Shown here: piece after piece, positions 43,567 through 53,386 of the stretch
Position numbering within the stretch: the stretch's first letter is position 1
Layout of the letters: each line of letters opens with the position of its first letter
NCBI RefSeq assembly: GCF_026151205.1
Contig: NC_087072.1
Span: forward strand, 9,235,669-9,299,668
Direction: 5' to 3'
Source of the DNA: Bolinopsis microptera
Lineage: Eukaryota > Ctenophora > Tentaculata > Lobata > Bolinopsidae
Length of the DNA stretch: 64,000 nt
The notes under the pieces: model-generated
The model's input: only the letters and a program-made list of their open reading frames with translations
Told to the model about the DNA's origin: nothing
Database searches by the model: none
Position numbers and translations under genes: made by a program

Positions 43567-43660
43567 CACGTGACTAGCATTCACGTGATCGTTCAGAACC
43601 AATTACAGCCGCGCAAAAGATCACGTGCACGCCAACTACCAATAAGAAAGAAGTGACGTA
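43567..43660. promoter_or_regulatory. E-box/CCAAT cluster
   Basis: CACGTG at 43567, 43582 and 43622, CCAAT at 43599 and 43639, and TGACGTA at 43654 all lie within 95 bp of CpG-rich DNA. This resembles an animal promoter, but no coding exon is recognised on either side. Confidence 0.4.
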
Positions 43661-43952
43661 TGCGCTACAAGAGCCGCGCGCTGAGTTAGATTAAACAATC
43701 TGATTATTTGATTGTAAAATCGCATAAACGCGCCTATTTGCGCGTTTTAGAGGGTTCAAATACGCCAGGCTATGTTAATGAACATAATAGCCTGGGGTCC
43801 CCAGGTAACCACACTCAATACCACCGGCCACTTATTAAGCGTTCATCTATGACACAACACTTACCATGTCATCCTTGACTACACATTTTGATTCCGCCGG
43901 TATCCTCCCACAAGACTGCCATACCCCAGAGGTAGGCAAAGCATCTGGCTTT

Positions 43953-44322
43953 TACTAAATCGCTCGCCCAAAAATTTCACGTGACTTTGGTTTTTTTGGT
44001 TTTGCAGCCGTACAAAACGGTTTTACATAAACCCTAATCCCAACCCTAACCCTAACCATAACCCCGAAGCTATCCATAATCTTAACCACAACCTTAACCC
44101 TAACCCGAGCCCTAAATAATCGAATTCACGTTTTACTAGCCTGTCACGTGACCAAAACGTTTTTTTGCCCATAACTATCCAGGGAAGCATTTTAACCCTA
44201 CGTCATGGGGGGTGATTCGGGATCAGCGTCCAAAAATACACCGATCTAGATCACTTTCATTGTTCATGCCTAAAAGGCCTTTTCACAAGAATTTTCTTAA
44301 AATTTGGGCGAGCGATTTAGTA
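43953..44322. mobile_element. MITE with GCTCGCCC ends, copy 2 (uninterrupted)
   Basis: TACTAAATCGCTCGCCC and GGGCGAGCGATTTAGTA are perfect 17-bp inverted ends. The interior holds AACCCTAACCCTAACC-type telomere-like runs shared with copy 1 at 32811-33289. No transposase. Confidence 0.8.
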
Positions 44323-44684
44323 GGAGTGAAAGCATCCATACGCTTTCCTTTCGTGGGCCAACCAGGCCCAGCCTGATCTCTTTAATAAAATTTAAAACCC
44401 TAACTGCTAACTGAAGCATTAGCTGCTCAAACCTTGTAACAGTGATCACATCGTGACACCCACTGTCGCTTCACTATAGTGTAGAGTTTCAACGATACAT
44501 GTGACATGGGGAGACCCCCGTCAGCAACCTAACCGCCAGCGTTTCCATACTCCCCTTTACTTGGCTGATGACGTCATATGTCATATGTGAACGCTCCTAT
44601 GTATGGCCATATTATATATGACGTGATCGAGTCAGTTTTTTTCGCCAGGGAAGCATTTTAACTTTTTAACTCTATGACATGTTT
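44323..44684. repeat. Decayed repeat fragments
   Basis: Contains CATCGTGACACCCACTGTCG near 44452, related to the inverted end that starts at about 44685, and an inverted fragment of the GGGAGCGTT MITE family (TATGTGAACGCTCC near 44583). Confidence 0.45.
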
Positions 44685-45069
44685 GTATTATATCACAACG
44701 TGACCCCCAATGTCGTTTCACTAAAGTGGCGTTTCTAAGCTACGATACATGGGGAGCCGCGCACTCGTGCGCGGCGGGTCATACATTGTATGGCAATGTC
44801 ATGTGTGATGTGGGGTGATTCGAAATTAGTGTTCCAAATACATGACGAGATACACAAATCATTTGATAATTTTGTCATTTCTAATCTGTTTCACATCATT
44901 TTTTCAGATCAGATGCAACATGTAATAATCTACCGTCTCAGAAAAATTAGGCGTCCAACATGTTCACAGAGAACAATATAGGTGTATATTGCTACCAATA
45001 ATTTTTTCAAAAACATTTTAACAAAACACATGATCTACTCCATTATAGGGGCTCCATTATAGGGGCATT

Positions 45070-48000
45070 ATGTCTCCTATGCCTTCTGCTCCTATACCCC
45101 CTCCTAGAACTCCTAGAACTCGAAAAGATCCTATAGCAGAGTATATAAAATCGGAAAGACTGAAATCAGACAAGGTAGAAGAGAACCCTGTCACTCCAAA
45201 ATCGGATCTATGTGGAATCTGCAATAAAGGAGATGGGAAAAGAACATCCAGATGGGTTGAGTGCGGAAAATGCCAGGTATGGTTCCACATTTCATGTGTC
45301 AATGTTTCAATAAAACAATATGACATGATAAGTAAAGAGTCTACCGAGTGGACATGCCAGAAATGCAAGAAAACTGGCAAGATGGATAAAATTAAGTTGA
45401 CGTGGGGAGAAATGAACAGTGAGGAAGCCATTACTGAAATGGTCAACAGAGTGTATGCAGAGATAATAACATGGGATAAGAATTTAATGCGACTTCCACG
45501 TGGTAAGGCTGGCAAAGACTTCATCCTTGAGCTAACCAGGCTGTTCTCTATGTTCACCCCTGATTCTGTATGGGAGAAGGTTTCACTTTCCCTTGTTCAG
45601 ATATTTATTCCCTTGATCCTTCAGAAACCATCAGCAAGATCTAAAGCTCGTGAGAACAACAAATATCTGATCTCCAGGCTTCAGAAATGGGATATCGGAG
45701 ACATAGAGGGACTCTTAATTGAGTGTAAAGTGATACAGAGCCGCCTTCAGAAAACAAACGTCACTAAAGAGTCCAATGAAAAGAAGGCTTTCTGCCGGAG
45801 AATGCTTCAGGGTAAAGTAAAGGAAGCCACACGACTAATAGACAACGAGAAGAGAACAGGCATTCTTCCTATCGATGACGACACAATCAGACAGCTACGG
45901 GAGAAGCATCCCCCTGCAACAAAACGTGAGGGGCCAGAGAAACTTCCAACAATCGATATCCAACCTGTATTGTTTGAAGAAATCGATGGTGAAGCTATAA
46001 AAGCTGCGGCCAAGAATACCCATGGTTCAGGAGGCCCCACCCTCATTGATGCTGATGGTTGGAAACATATCTTATGCTCAAAGAGCTATGGAAAATCCAA
46101 CGATATCCTAGCTCAAGCCATAGCCGATGTCACCAAAAGACTATGCACAGAAACTATTGATCCTTCCATGCTCAGTGACCTTCTTGCAAGTAGATTGATC
46201 CCTTTAGATAAGCGACCAGGAGTCAGACCTATCGGCATTGGTGAAGTTTTGCGACGTATCATGACAAAAACTGTAACAAGAACCATCAAAGAACACATTA
46301 AGGAAGCAAGTGGGTCTCTTCAAACTTGTAGTGGCATTGAGTCAGGCATAGAGGCTGCAGTTCACTCAATGGCCGAGAACTTTGCCAACGAAAACAGCCA
46401 AGGCCTTCTCCTAGTTGATGCTTCAAATGCGTTCAACAGTTTACACCGAGAGCAGGCCCTAGATACTGTTGCAACAACCTGCCCTGTGTTTCACCAATTT
46501 CTCAAAAACACCTATCAAGCAAGGACAAAGCTCTTTATTTCAGGGTCAAAGTCAGGGGAGTTCATCTGGGGTGAAGAAGGAAACACTCAAGGAGATGTTG
46601 CAGCAATGCAATTTTACTCCATAGCCACTAGACCTATAATAGATGATCTCAGAGCTTATGCAGAAGCAACCATGGTGTGGTACGCTGATGACAGCTCCGC
46701 ATGTGGAAGCTTCATCCAACTTCTTCAGTGGTGGAATAGACTCTGTGACATCGGCCCGGGATATGGGTACTACCCCAACGCTAAAAAGACCATTCTAATT
46801 GTCAAGAATCCCGAAGACCAAACTGAAGCAGAGACTCTATTTGGGCATCTTGGTGTTAAGATCACGACATCTGGAGAACGTCACCTTGGTGCTGTGTTAG
46901 GCTCAAAGAAATACAGGGAAGATTACATCAAAGAAAAAGTTGAGAAATGGATAACAGATATTGAGCAACTTGCTGATATTGCATCTGAAGAACCACAGCT
47001 GGCTTATTCAGCTTTCACCAAAGGAGTATGCCACCGATGGAGGTTCTTCATGAGGACAATACCTGATATTGCTGAGTACTTTGCCCCACTGGAGAGCAAG
47101 ATCATGCATGTACTCATTCCAGCCTTCCTTGGTCGCCCAGTCAGCCAGCACGAGAGAGATATCCTCGAACTTCCTGTTCGATGTGGAGGGCTAGGCATCA
47201 TCAATCCTGTCCGGATAACAACCCGTGAATATGTTTACTCAGTAGCAGTAACTAAAGACCTTGTGAGTTTGATCAACCAACAAGACCAGGATATCACCAA
47301 GCTGGATCTGGGCAAGACAAAAGAAAAGAAAGAAGAACTGAGCAAACAGAAAGAGGAGTTTCTCTCCCAAAGGTTCAAGGTGCTCTATAATGAGTCAGAT
47401 CATCAACTTAAGAACCACCTAGACCAAGCAAGAGAGAAGGGAGCCTCAACATGGCTCTCAACACTACCACTGAAGGACCTCAACTATGTTCTGAACAGGC
47501 AGGAGTTTCAAGACAGCATACGCCTACGTTATGGTTGGAAGATCCAAGGAGTGCCCTCTAAATGTGCCTGTGGAAATGTAAACAGTATCTACCACGCCCT
47601 TGACTGTAAACTAGGTGGATACGTTGCCATGCGCCACAATGCCATAAGAGACACTGCTGCTTTCTTCCTCCGAGAAGCAAAGTGTAAAGACGTAAGGATA
47701 GAACCAGCACTCCTGACAGTCCAACCAAGCTCATTCTCAAGGAAGACCAACACCCAGGATGAAGCCCGTCTTGATGTAGCAGCTGTCGGATTGTATGCAC
47801 CTTTCGAAAGAACATTCTATGACATCAGGGTCACACATCCCAACTGTGACACAAATACATTTAAGCCACTAGATAAGATCTATAGAGATCATGAGAAAGA
47901 AAAGAAAGATTTTTATGAAGAGACTAGAGAGTACTTCAGTCGGAGAAGGGATCCTTTGTCCCTCTAGTCTTCACAACCTCCGGAGGTATGGGACCGCTCT

Positions 48001-48224
48001 GCACAGTGTTTGTAGATCGTGTCTCTGAGATGATAGCTGACCACAAAAAAGAAGCCAAGAGCCAAGTCAAAAATCATATCAGAACACGATTCAGATTTGA
48101 TCTGTTAAGAAGTACACTCATTGCACTGAGGGGAATCAGAGGAAGGTCAACAGCCCAGCATCTTGAACTGCAAGACGTATCCTTCAACCTCATTCCCCAG
48201 AAGACGAGCTTTGAGGTCTCCTAG
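45070..48224 (+). CDS. PHD-RT-restriction-like-endonuclease polyprotein, frameshifted near the C-terminus
   Basis: The main frame (45070-47967) encodes 965 residues. A canonical C4HC3 PHD finger at about residues 48-102 (CGIC, CGKCQVWFHISC, CQKC) would bind histone tails. The RT follows at about residues 330-620: LVDASNAFNSL (motif A), EEGNTQGDVAA (B), VWYADD (C) and GYYPNAKKT (D). The tail has a zinc knuckle, CACGNVNSIYHALDC, then RHNAIRD, and a likely PD-(D/E)xK nuclease core with RLDVAAVG and FYDIRV. The frame stops at 47967, but the other frame continues the domain (GSFVPLVFTTSGGMGP and FRFDLLRSTLIALRG) to a stop at 48224. A one-base indel near 47930-47950 therefore separates the last 80-90 residues, so this copy is probably inactive unless frameshifting is used. 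Proteins of this RT type are common in cnidarian and other marine genomes. Confidence 0.82.
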
Positions 48225-48301
48225 ATTTATTTATGTAAATTTTGTAGATATTTTACTGTACTATTTTATATTGTATACAATTTTACGGACGAAATGATCC
48301 C

Positions 48302-48418
48302 AGGGGGGACTCCCAACCCACCGCTTCGGCGGGTAGTTGATGCACCGATCACAAGCAAGAGCCACTTTGGTCAACTTGCTGTGAGGTGTCTCAGCTACAT
48401 GGGTTGGGGGTCCCCCCT
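48302..48418 (+). other. Highly structured RNA element at the retroelement 3' end
   Basis: AGGGGGGACTCCCAACCCA (48302-48320) pairs with TGGGTTGGGGGTCCCCCCT (48400-48418): 19 continuous pairs with one G-U. Inside, CCGC-TTCG-GCGG (48321-48332) is a classic UUCG tetraloop hairpin. TAGTTG (48334-48339) pairs with CAGCTA (48392-48397), CACC (48343-48346) with GGTG (48385-48388), and the AGCAAG region (48354-48359) with CTTGCT (48375-48380). A run of 13 T follows at once. It is likely the 3' RNA structure recognised by the element's RT. Confidence 0.75.
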
Positions 48419-48458
48419 TTTTTTTTTTTTACAATATAGGTGTTTTAATATTATATGG

Positions 48459-49567
48459 CACAGTGGGCTGTGAGTGGGGGTCATGCTAGCATAGGGTATT
48501 TTAGACCATCACACATGCCCCTAACTTTGTTTCTAGGGTAATTTGGGTACAAAAATACGATTCCAATCATTTACAGGGCCGAAAATGTCTCAGAAAAAAT
48601 TTTTGGGCCGATTTTAAGCAATCTTGTAGTCCAAAAATAGGAGGCTGATCCCAGGAAAAGTTGTTTTTTTAGAGGTTTAATCAATTTTAAAGCTCTTTTA
48701 TGAACTGTAAACGAAGGAAGCTATCTTAGGAACTCAAATCTTTTTGAATTATGAAAAAATATTGATCAGAACAAAAGTTGTGCCCATTTATATGACCAAA
48801 ATTTTCTGAAACACCAAAATTGTTCCTGTTATTTTCAAAAATTTCGTTTAAAATCACGATTTTTTGGATTTTTATCAATTTTAACTATAATAATTGTGAT
48901 ATTTTGATTTTTCATCCATATGCATCTGGTCTAGGATGCAAAAAATGCCACAAACATGGAGAATAACTAAAATATGTCAATTTAATAGCAAAATTGAGCT
49001 CATAAATTATCTAAAAATGCAGCAAATTTTACCCAATTTTTGAGTTTCTTAATTTTGTAAACAGAGTTCCCCCAAAAGTTCCCAAAGTGATTCTTATTGC
49101 ATCTGATAGGGAATTGTCTAAGCTTTCTGATGATACCATGCATTATACCGAACTATTGCAAACCAACAACGATTTCTGTCGTTAAATACCCCAAAAATTG
49201 CCTAAAATACACGCCATAAAAAAGGCGCGGTCAAAAATCAGGTGAAAATGTTAAAGTCACACAGTTTTTTTTAGATGGCTGAGTATTCTTAAGTACTATA
49301 CTGTATTTCAATTATTAAAAACTGCCTTGATCAGGCATTTTAGCCCAAAATAATAAATATTAGGCAATTTTTGGCTAAAAAAGGCAAAATTTCTTGACAG
49401 TGAAAAATGCTATTTTTTCACGCGACGCCATTTTGGCATCTTGCAAAGTTTTTAATTACGGTTTTTTGCATGAAATCGGGCTAGAGTTTTACAATAAGGA
49501 AAGCTTATTTTCAAAGAAATTTAAGAAAGTCGATTTTAGGCCTATGCTAGCATGGTAGCCCACTGTG
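48459..49567. mobile_element. Non-autonomous element with Transib/RAG-like CACAGTG ends
   Basis: The left end CACAGTGGGCT and right end AGCCCACTGTG are perfect inverted repeats, with ATGCTAGCATAG and CTATGCTAGCAT a little further in. TATGG flanks both sides (48454-48458 and 49568-49572). Transib transposons and their RAG relatives make 5-bp duplications and begin with CACWRTG, the same heptamer as V(D)J signals. The 1.1-kb interior is AT-rich and non-coding. The superfamily call rests on ends and duplication size only. Confidence 0.6.
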
Positions 49568-49825
49568 TATGGGCGTGGTCGAAATATTCGAATTTTAAAA
49601 TTTTGGCGACGGAATCCTCGAGCAAGTCGGTACAGTATGCTTGTCATACGTTGTATGACCCGCTGCACACGATTGAGCGGCTCCCCTGTATCGTAGAAAC
49701 TCTACAGTGTGAAACTCTACAGTGTGAAACGACCGTGGGGGTCACAACGTGATACAACAGTATGCCATCTGCAAAGCAACAACTCTCAAATATAAAAGAC
49801 GGCGGAGGTATAAGACTCAATGAAT

Positions 49826-49857
49826 GGGTACTGACTTTTGGCCCACCCTGTATTATT
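49826..49857. repeat. Fragment of a mariner-like foldback end
   Basis: AATGGGTACTGACTTTTGGC followed by CCACCCTGTATTA resembles the right end of the element at 2235-3061. Confidence 0.5.
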
Positions 49858-50652
49858 CTTTTTTACCTGGGGCCAGGCTTAGGTGTTAGTGCTCATAAAC
49901 ACAAATGATATAGAGGGGGTGCAAAATCGTCGTTTGAATGTGGGACAATTTTGAAAAATTTAACTGAGGTACTAGCAAAACTGCACGTTTTGCTCTAGAA
50001 ACATACTTTTTTAGAGATTTTACCGGCGGGGCATATCCTCTAAAATCACCTAATTTGTTCAATTTTAGGGAGAGATGTCAAAAGGGGAGGGGGCGCCAAC
50101 AGGGGGGCGAATCTTCGGCGGGGGCGCCAACACACAACAGGCAACGTTACTTCATTGCAGTCTTACAACCTCATCCCTGCCCGGCCCCTATGATGCAATG
50201 GAGTAGATGTGTATATATATGATTGTTGATATTTCATATATAATATTGGCAGCAGTGGACAATTTCTTTTACCTGTGTATTGTGCTCTGCCAAGTGCATC
50301 ACTCGATTTAATTGAATGCATATATTATATTGTTTGAAAATCTTTCCATTTCTTTTATGAAAGATGCATCACAAATGTCTTTTTCGTTAAAAAAACTGCA
50401 ATATTTAAACTGATAACAATCTGTCCTATCAATACAAATTTGTACAGTATGGTTAATTTACTCACATTTTATCCAAATTTCTAACTCTACATTATAATAG
50501 ACGTGACCATATCCACTATTGTTTCCTTCTTAATCTATCCTCACTTTTCCATGTCGGTAATTTTTATAAAAGTAGTTTCGTGATTTTAGGTTCAAAATTG
50601 CGAAGCTATGCAGTAGTTGCATGATCATGGTCGAATTATACATGTTAATAAA
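49858..50652. other. No recognisable gene
   Basis: Intergenic DNA; GGGGGCGCCAACA occurs twice near 50088 and 50118. Confidence 0.3.
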
Positions 50653-51480
50653 GTAATTAAAATAAAGATCATCATGTTTAAGTTTAATCCTAGCAAATGC
50701 AAAATAATGCATGTTCCATTTAATGAAAATCCCCTTCAAGAATATGTATTTAGTGGTGTTACACTTGAATGTATTGAAGCAGAGAAAGATCTTGGAGTTT
50801 TAACTTCTTCAGATTTGAAATGGTCGAAACATATTAAAAGTTGTTTTAGTAAAGCAAACAGTATGATTGCATGGGTTACAAGGAATCTCATTATAAGACA
50901 AATTAACGTTATGAGAAATGTTTATAAAACTATAATAAGACCCCACTTGGAGTATTGTGCTCAGTTGTGGTCTCCACCTGCCTGCCATGGGAATTGGGCT
51001 ACTATCATTGAACTGGAAAATGTCCAGAGAAGGTTCACACGCCTTATTGATGATATTGGAACACTTCCTTACAGTGAAAGGTTGGATGCCTTACAGATTA
51101 CAACACTCGCAGAGAGACGGGTTAGAGGAGATTTGATTGAAGCCTACAAAATTGTAAATGGATTGGTTGAGTATGGAAAAGATATTTTCAATTTAAGTAG
51201 ATCGGGAGATAAAATTGTTAGCACTAAATCTAACAATATTGATAGAAATATTAAAACCTTGTCTAATCATTTTTTATCAGAGCGTGTTATCAGCTTTTGG
51301 AATAAATTACCATCTTTTGTTAGAAATTCAGTGTCTGTTATTGATTTTAAAATTAATCTAGAAGAATTTAAAAAGACTAATAATTCAGTAGACACAGGCA
51401 ACTTTTGGGAAGTGTCAAATATAGTTTTAGCAAAAATAGAGGGTGTAAATTATATCGAAAAGAAGAAGCAACAAGTTTAA
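50653..51480 (+). pseudogene. 5'-truncated LINE, C-terminal part of the reverse transcriptase
   Basis: The open frame encodes about 275 residues downstream of the RT core: FNPSKCKIMHV, EKDLGVLTSSDLKWSKHI, RPHLEYCAQLWSP, LENVQRRFTRLI, ERRVRGDLIEAYKIVNGL and SFWNKLPSFVRNSV. These are the thumb and C-terminal motifs of CR1/Jockey-type LINE proteins. The catalytic YADD region and everything upstream is missing, as expected from 5' truncation during insertion. The frame itself is undamaged, so the insertion is fairly recent. Confidence 0.88.
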
Positions 51481-51499
51481 GTCCAATATTCATATAAAA

Positions 51500-52437
51500 A
51501 TCCGTGTGTTGCCAAGAAAAAGGGAATAAATATGACAATTATGTTAGTTATAGAATTTGTTTGTTTTTTAATGACGAAGGCTGTGAAATGTTCACAGTTC
51601 TGATAATGAGGAAATCAGAAAGAATGTTTAAAACTAGTGATGATGTTTATAAATCAAGAGGCTTGCATATAATGAACATATTGACATGGGTGCAGAGTTG
51701 AGTCTGTACGGAACCTAGTAGTTTCAGTTCCTTGTTTAACTTGCCGTACAGCAAGGACATCCACTACTTTAGCCCGGCGAGGCACATAGCTCACTCTACA
51801 ACTCTGTGTCAAATGTTTCATATATACTAGCCAAGTTCAGTAAAACAAAATTTTTTAGTAAAACAAAATTTTTATTTACCACAAAACAATCAATACATAT
51901 TTAATATTATTATACATTTACAAATAAATCTAAATTTAAATTCAGCTATATACACAGTACACAGCCCGCCGCGCAGACAGCCACACATTGCTGAGAGATT
52001 CTCAGATATATCCTTGTGTTTGAGAAGCGCTCGTTAGGACTGCTTCCTTTCCCTTCAGTATCCCACAGTCTCTCGAGTTTCGTAACTGCCAGAGAGCTCT
52101 CTTAAACAATTACTAGACCCGGTGATTATAAATCAAGAGGCTTGCATATAATGAACATATTGACATGGGTGCAAAGTTGAGTCTGTACGGAACCTAGTAG
52201 TTTCAGTTCCTTGTTTAACTTGCCGTACAGCAAGGACATCCACTACTTTAGCCCGGCGAGGCACATAGCTCACTCTACAACTCTGTGTCAAATGTTTCAT
52301 ATATATACTAGCCAAGTTCACAAGATATATCCTTGTGTTTGAGAAGCGCTCGTTAGAACTGCTTCCTTTCCCTTCAGTATCCCATGTCATTATTCCTAAT
52401 CTAATCTAATCATAAATGCTCACAATTGACGTTTTTA
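51500..52437 (+). repeat. Direct repeat of about 260 bp, two copies
   Basis: ATAAATCAAGAGGCTTGCAT at about 51649 and 52128 starts two copies sharing AGCAAGGACATCCACTACTT and GCCCGGCGAGGCACATAGCT. CTTGTGTTTGAGAAGCGCTC occurs at about 52013 and 52332. Between the copies is a short AT-rich insert with doubled AGTAAAACAAAATTTTT. It may be 3' UTR of the preceding LINE; CTAATCTAATCTAAT near 52397 resembles a LINE tail. Confidence 0.7.
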
Positions 52438-52600
52438 AGGGGTCGTTCACAATAATTACATGATCATTTTTTTGCAATTTTTACCCCTCCCCCTCCGTAA
52501 TAAATTTTAAAAATAGTATTTGTTTCTTAACTTTTACACTAGGTTCATCATTTGGAAAGCCCCCTTAGTGATTAAATTACAAAATATGTGAACGACCCCT
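52438..52600. mobile_element. 163-bp MITE with AGGGGTCGTTCACA ends
   Basis: AGGGGTCGTTCACA (52438) and TGTGAACGACCCCT (to 52600) are perfect 14-bp inverted ends. The interior is short and non-coding. No clear target duplication. Confidence 0.7.
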
Positions 52601-53386
52601 AATGAAATAAAATGAAGAATATAGATATAAATATCATCACCAATTCCAAATACAGCCATCCAAACTCCTAGATTAGGATTATCAGTGCTGTGAAGTGTGA
52701 ACATTTCACAGCTTTTGTCATTAAAACAAACATATTTTGTTACATCTCGCTTCATGTACACGCTGAATTATCATGTCCCGATATAACCTAAATCTTCAAA
52801 AATGTATAAGCTAGATTTGGCAATTTACTTGAAAAGTGTCGACTTGCATTGACCAGCATTTAACGGAATTCGTTTGAGATTATTTTGGGCACCTTGACAA
52901 AAGCTATTCATATTATTATGCTTTTGTCACCATCATGCTTTCTATACAGAAATAAGCCAACGTTTCTGAGTTTGTTGTTCACTACGATTTGTAGTGCATA
53001 TACTGACATATAAATTATTACAAAAGATTTGATCCTGATTCATGAAGTTTTAAAGAATTTATTGTAATGCATGCATGAGTGTGCTTTTTGTGGAGATATA
53101 AAATGTACCTTTTTCAAATCCTTTGATAAATAATAATGATATCTAGTGTATATATTTCTTTAGTGTAAATCAAAACCATAAATTGCTGCAAATTTAGCCT
53201 AAATTATCCTTCCTATGACCTAACATTGTAGCATATTTTGCATTTCAATCATCAACTATAGCTGGATGAAAGAAGAGGGGAACTTATTCTGTGCGTTCTA
53301 ATTATATTAATTTGAACTGTATGACAGTTTAATTACAATCTTAGTCAAGAAAATGTCTCCTAAACATTCCATCTTAACAGGAAGAT
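52601..53386. other. Intergenic DNA and PPAN 5' flank
   Basis: An inverted match links AACATTTCACAGC near 52700 to GCTGTGAAATGTT near 51580. The end of the stretch is a pyrimidine-rich acceptor, CATTCCATCTTAACAG, seven bases before the PPAN start codon. Confidence 0.4.

Larger units (their letters stand above)
44986..48430 (+). mobile_element. Non-LTR retroelement with PHD, reverse transcriptase and C-terminal nuclease
   Basis: The limits are set by a 13-bp target duplication, ACAATATAGGTGT, at 44973-44985 and 48431-48443. The 3,445-bp element has an 84-base 5' leader with a doubled CTCCATTATAGGGG, one long ORF broken near its end by a frameshift, a 3' UTR of about 200 bases and a terminal run of 13 T. 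A long variable duplication with no LTRs means target-primed integration. The nearest known architecture is the restriction-like-endonuclease LINEs (R2/NeSL/Hero type), though the PHD finger is unusual there. Confidence 0.8.
44685..49760. mobile_element. Terminal-inverted-repeat element hosting two later insertions
   Basis: About 105 bp at 44685-44795 (ACGTGACCCCCAATGTCGTT, ACGATACATGGGGAGCCG, GCGGGTCATAC) are inverted at 49650-49760 (CGGCTCCCCTGTATCGT, GGGGGTCACAACGTGAT). Without the retroelement (44986-48430) and the Transib-like element (48459-49567) the host would be only about 500 bp, a MITE-sized element. Confidence 0.6.

Noticed and set aside
44037-44115. CCCTAA runs that look like telomere repeats
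   Set aside because: They are short, irregular, interstitial and part of a MITE that also occurs at 33 kb.
45057-45557. 166-codon minus-strand frame
   Set aside because: Lies wholly opposite the PHD-finger coding sequence and has no recognisable domain.
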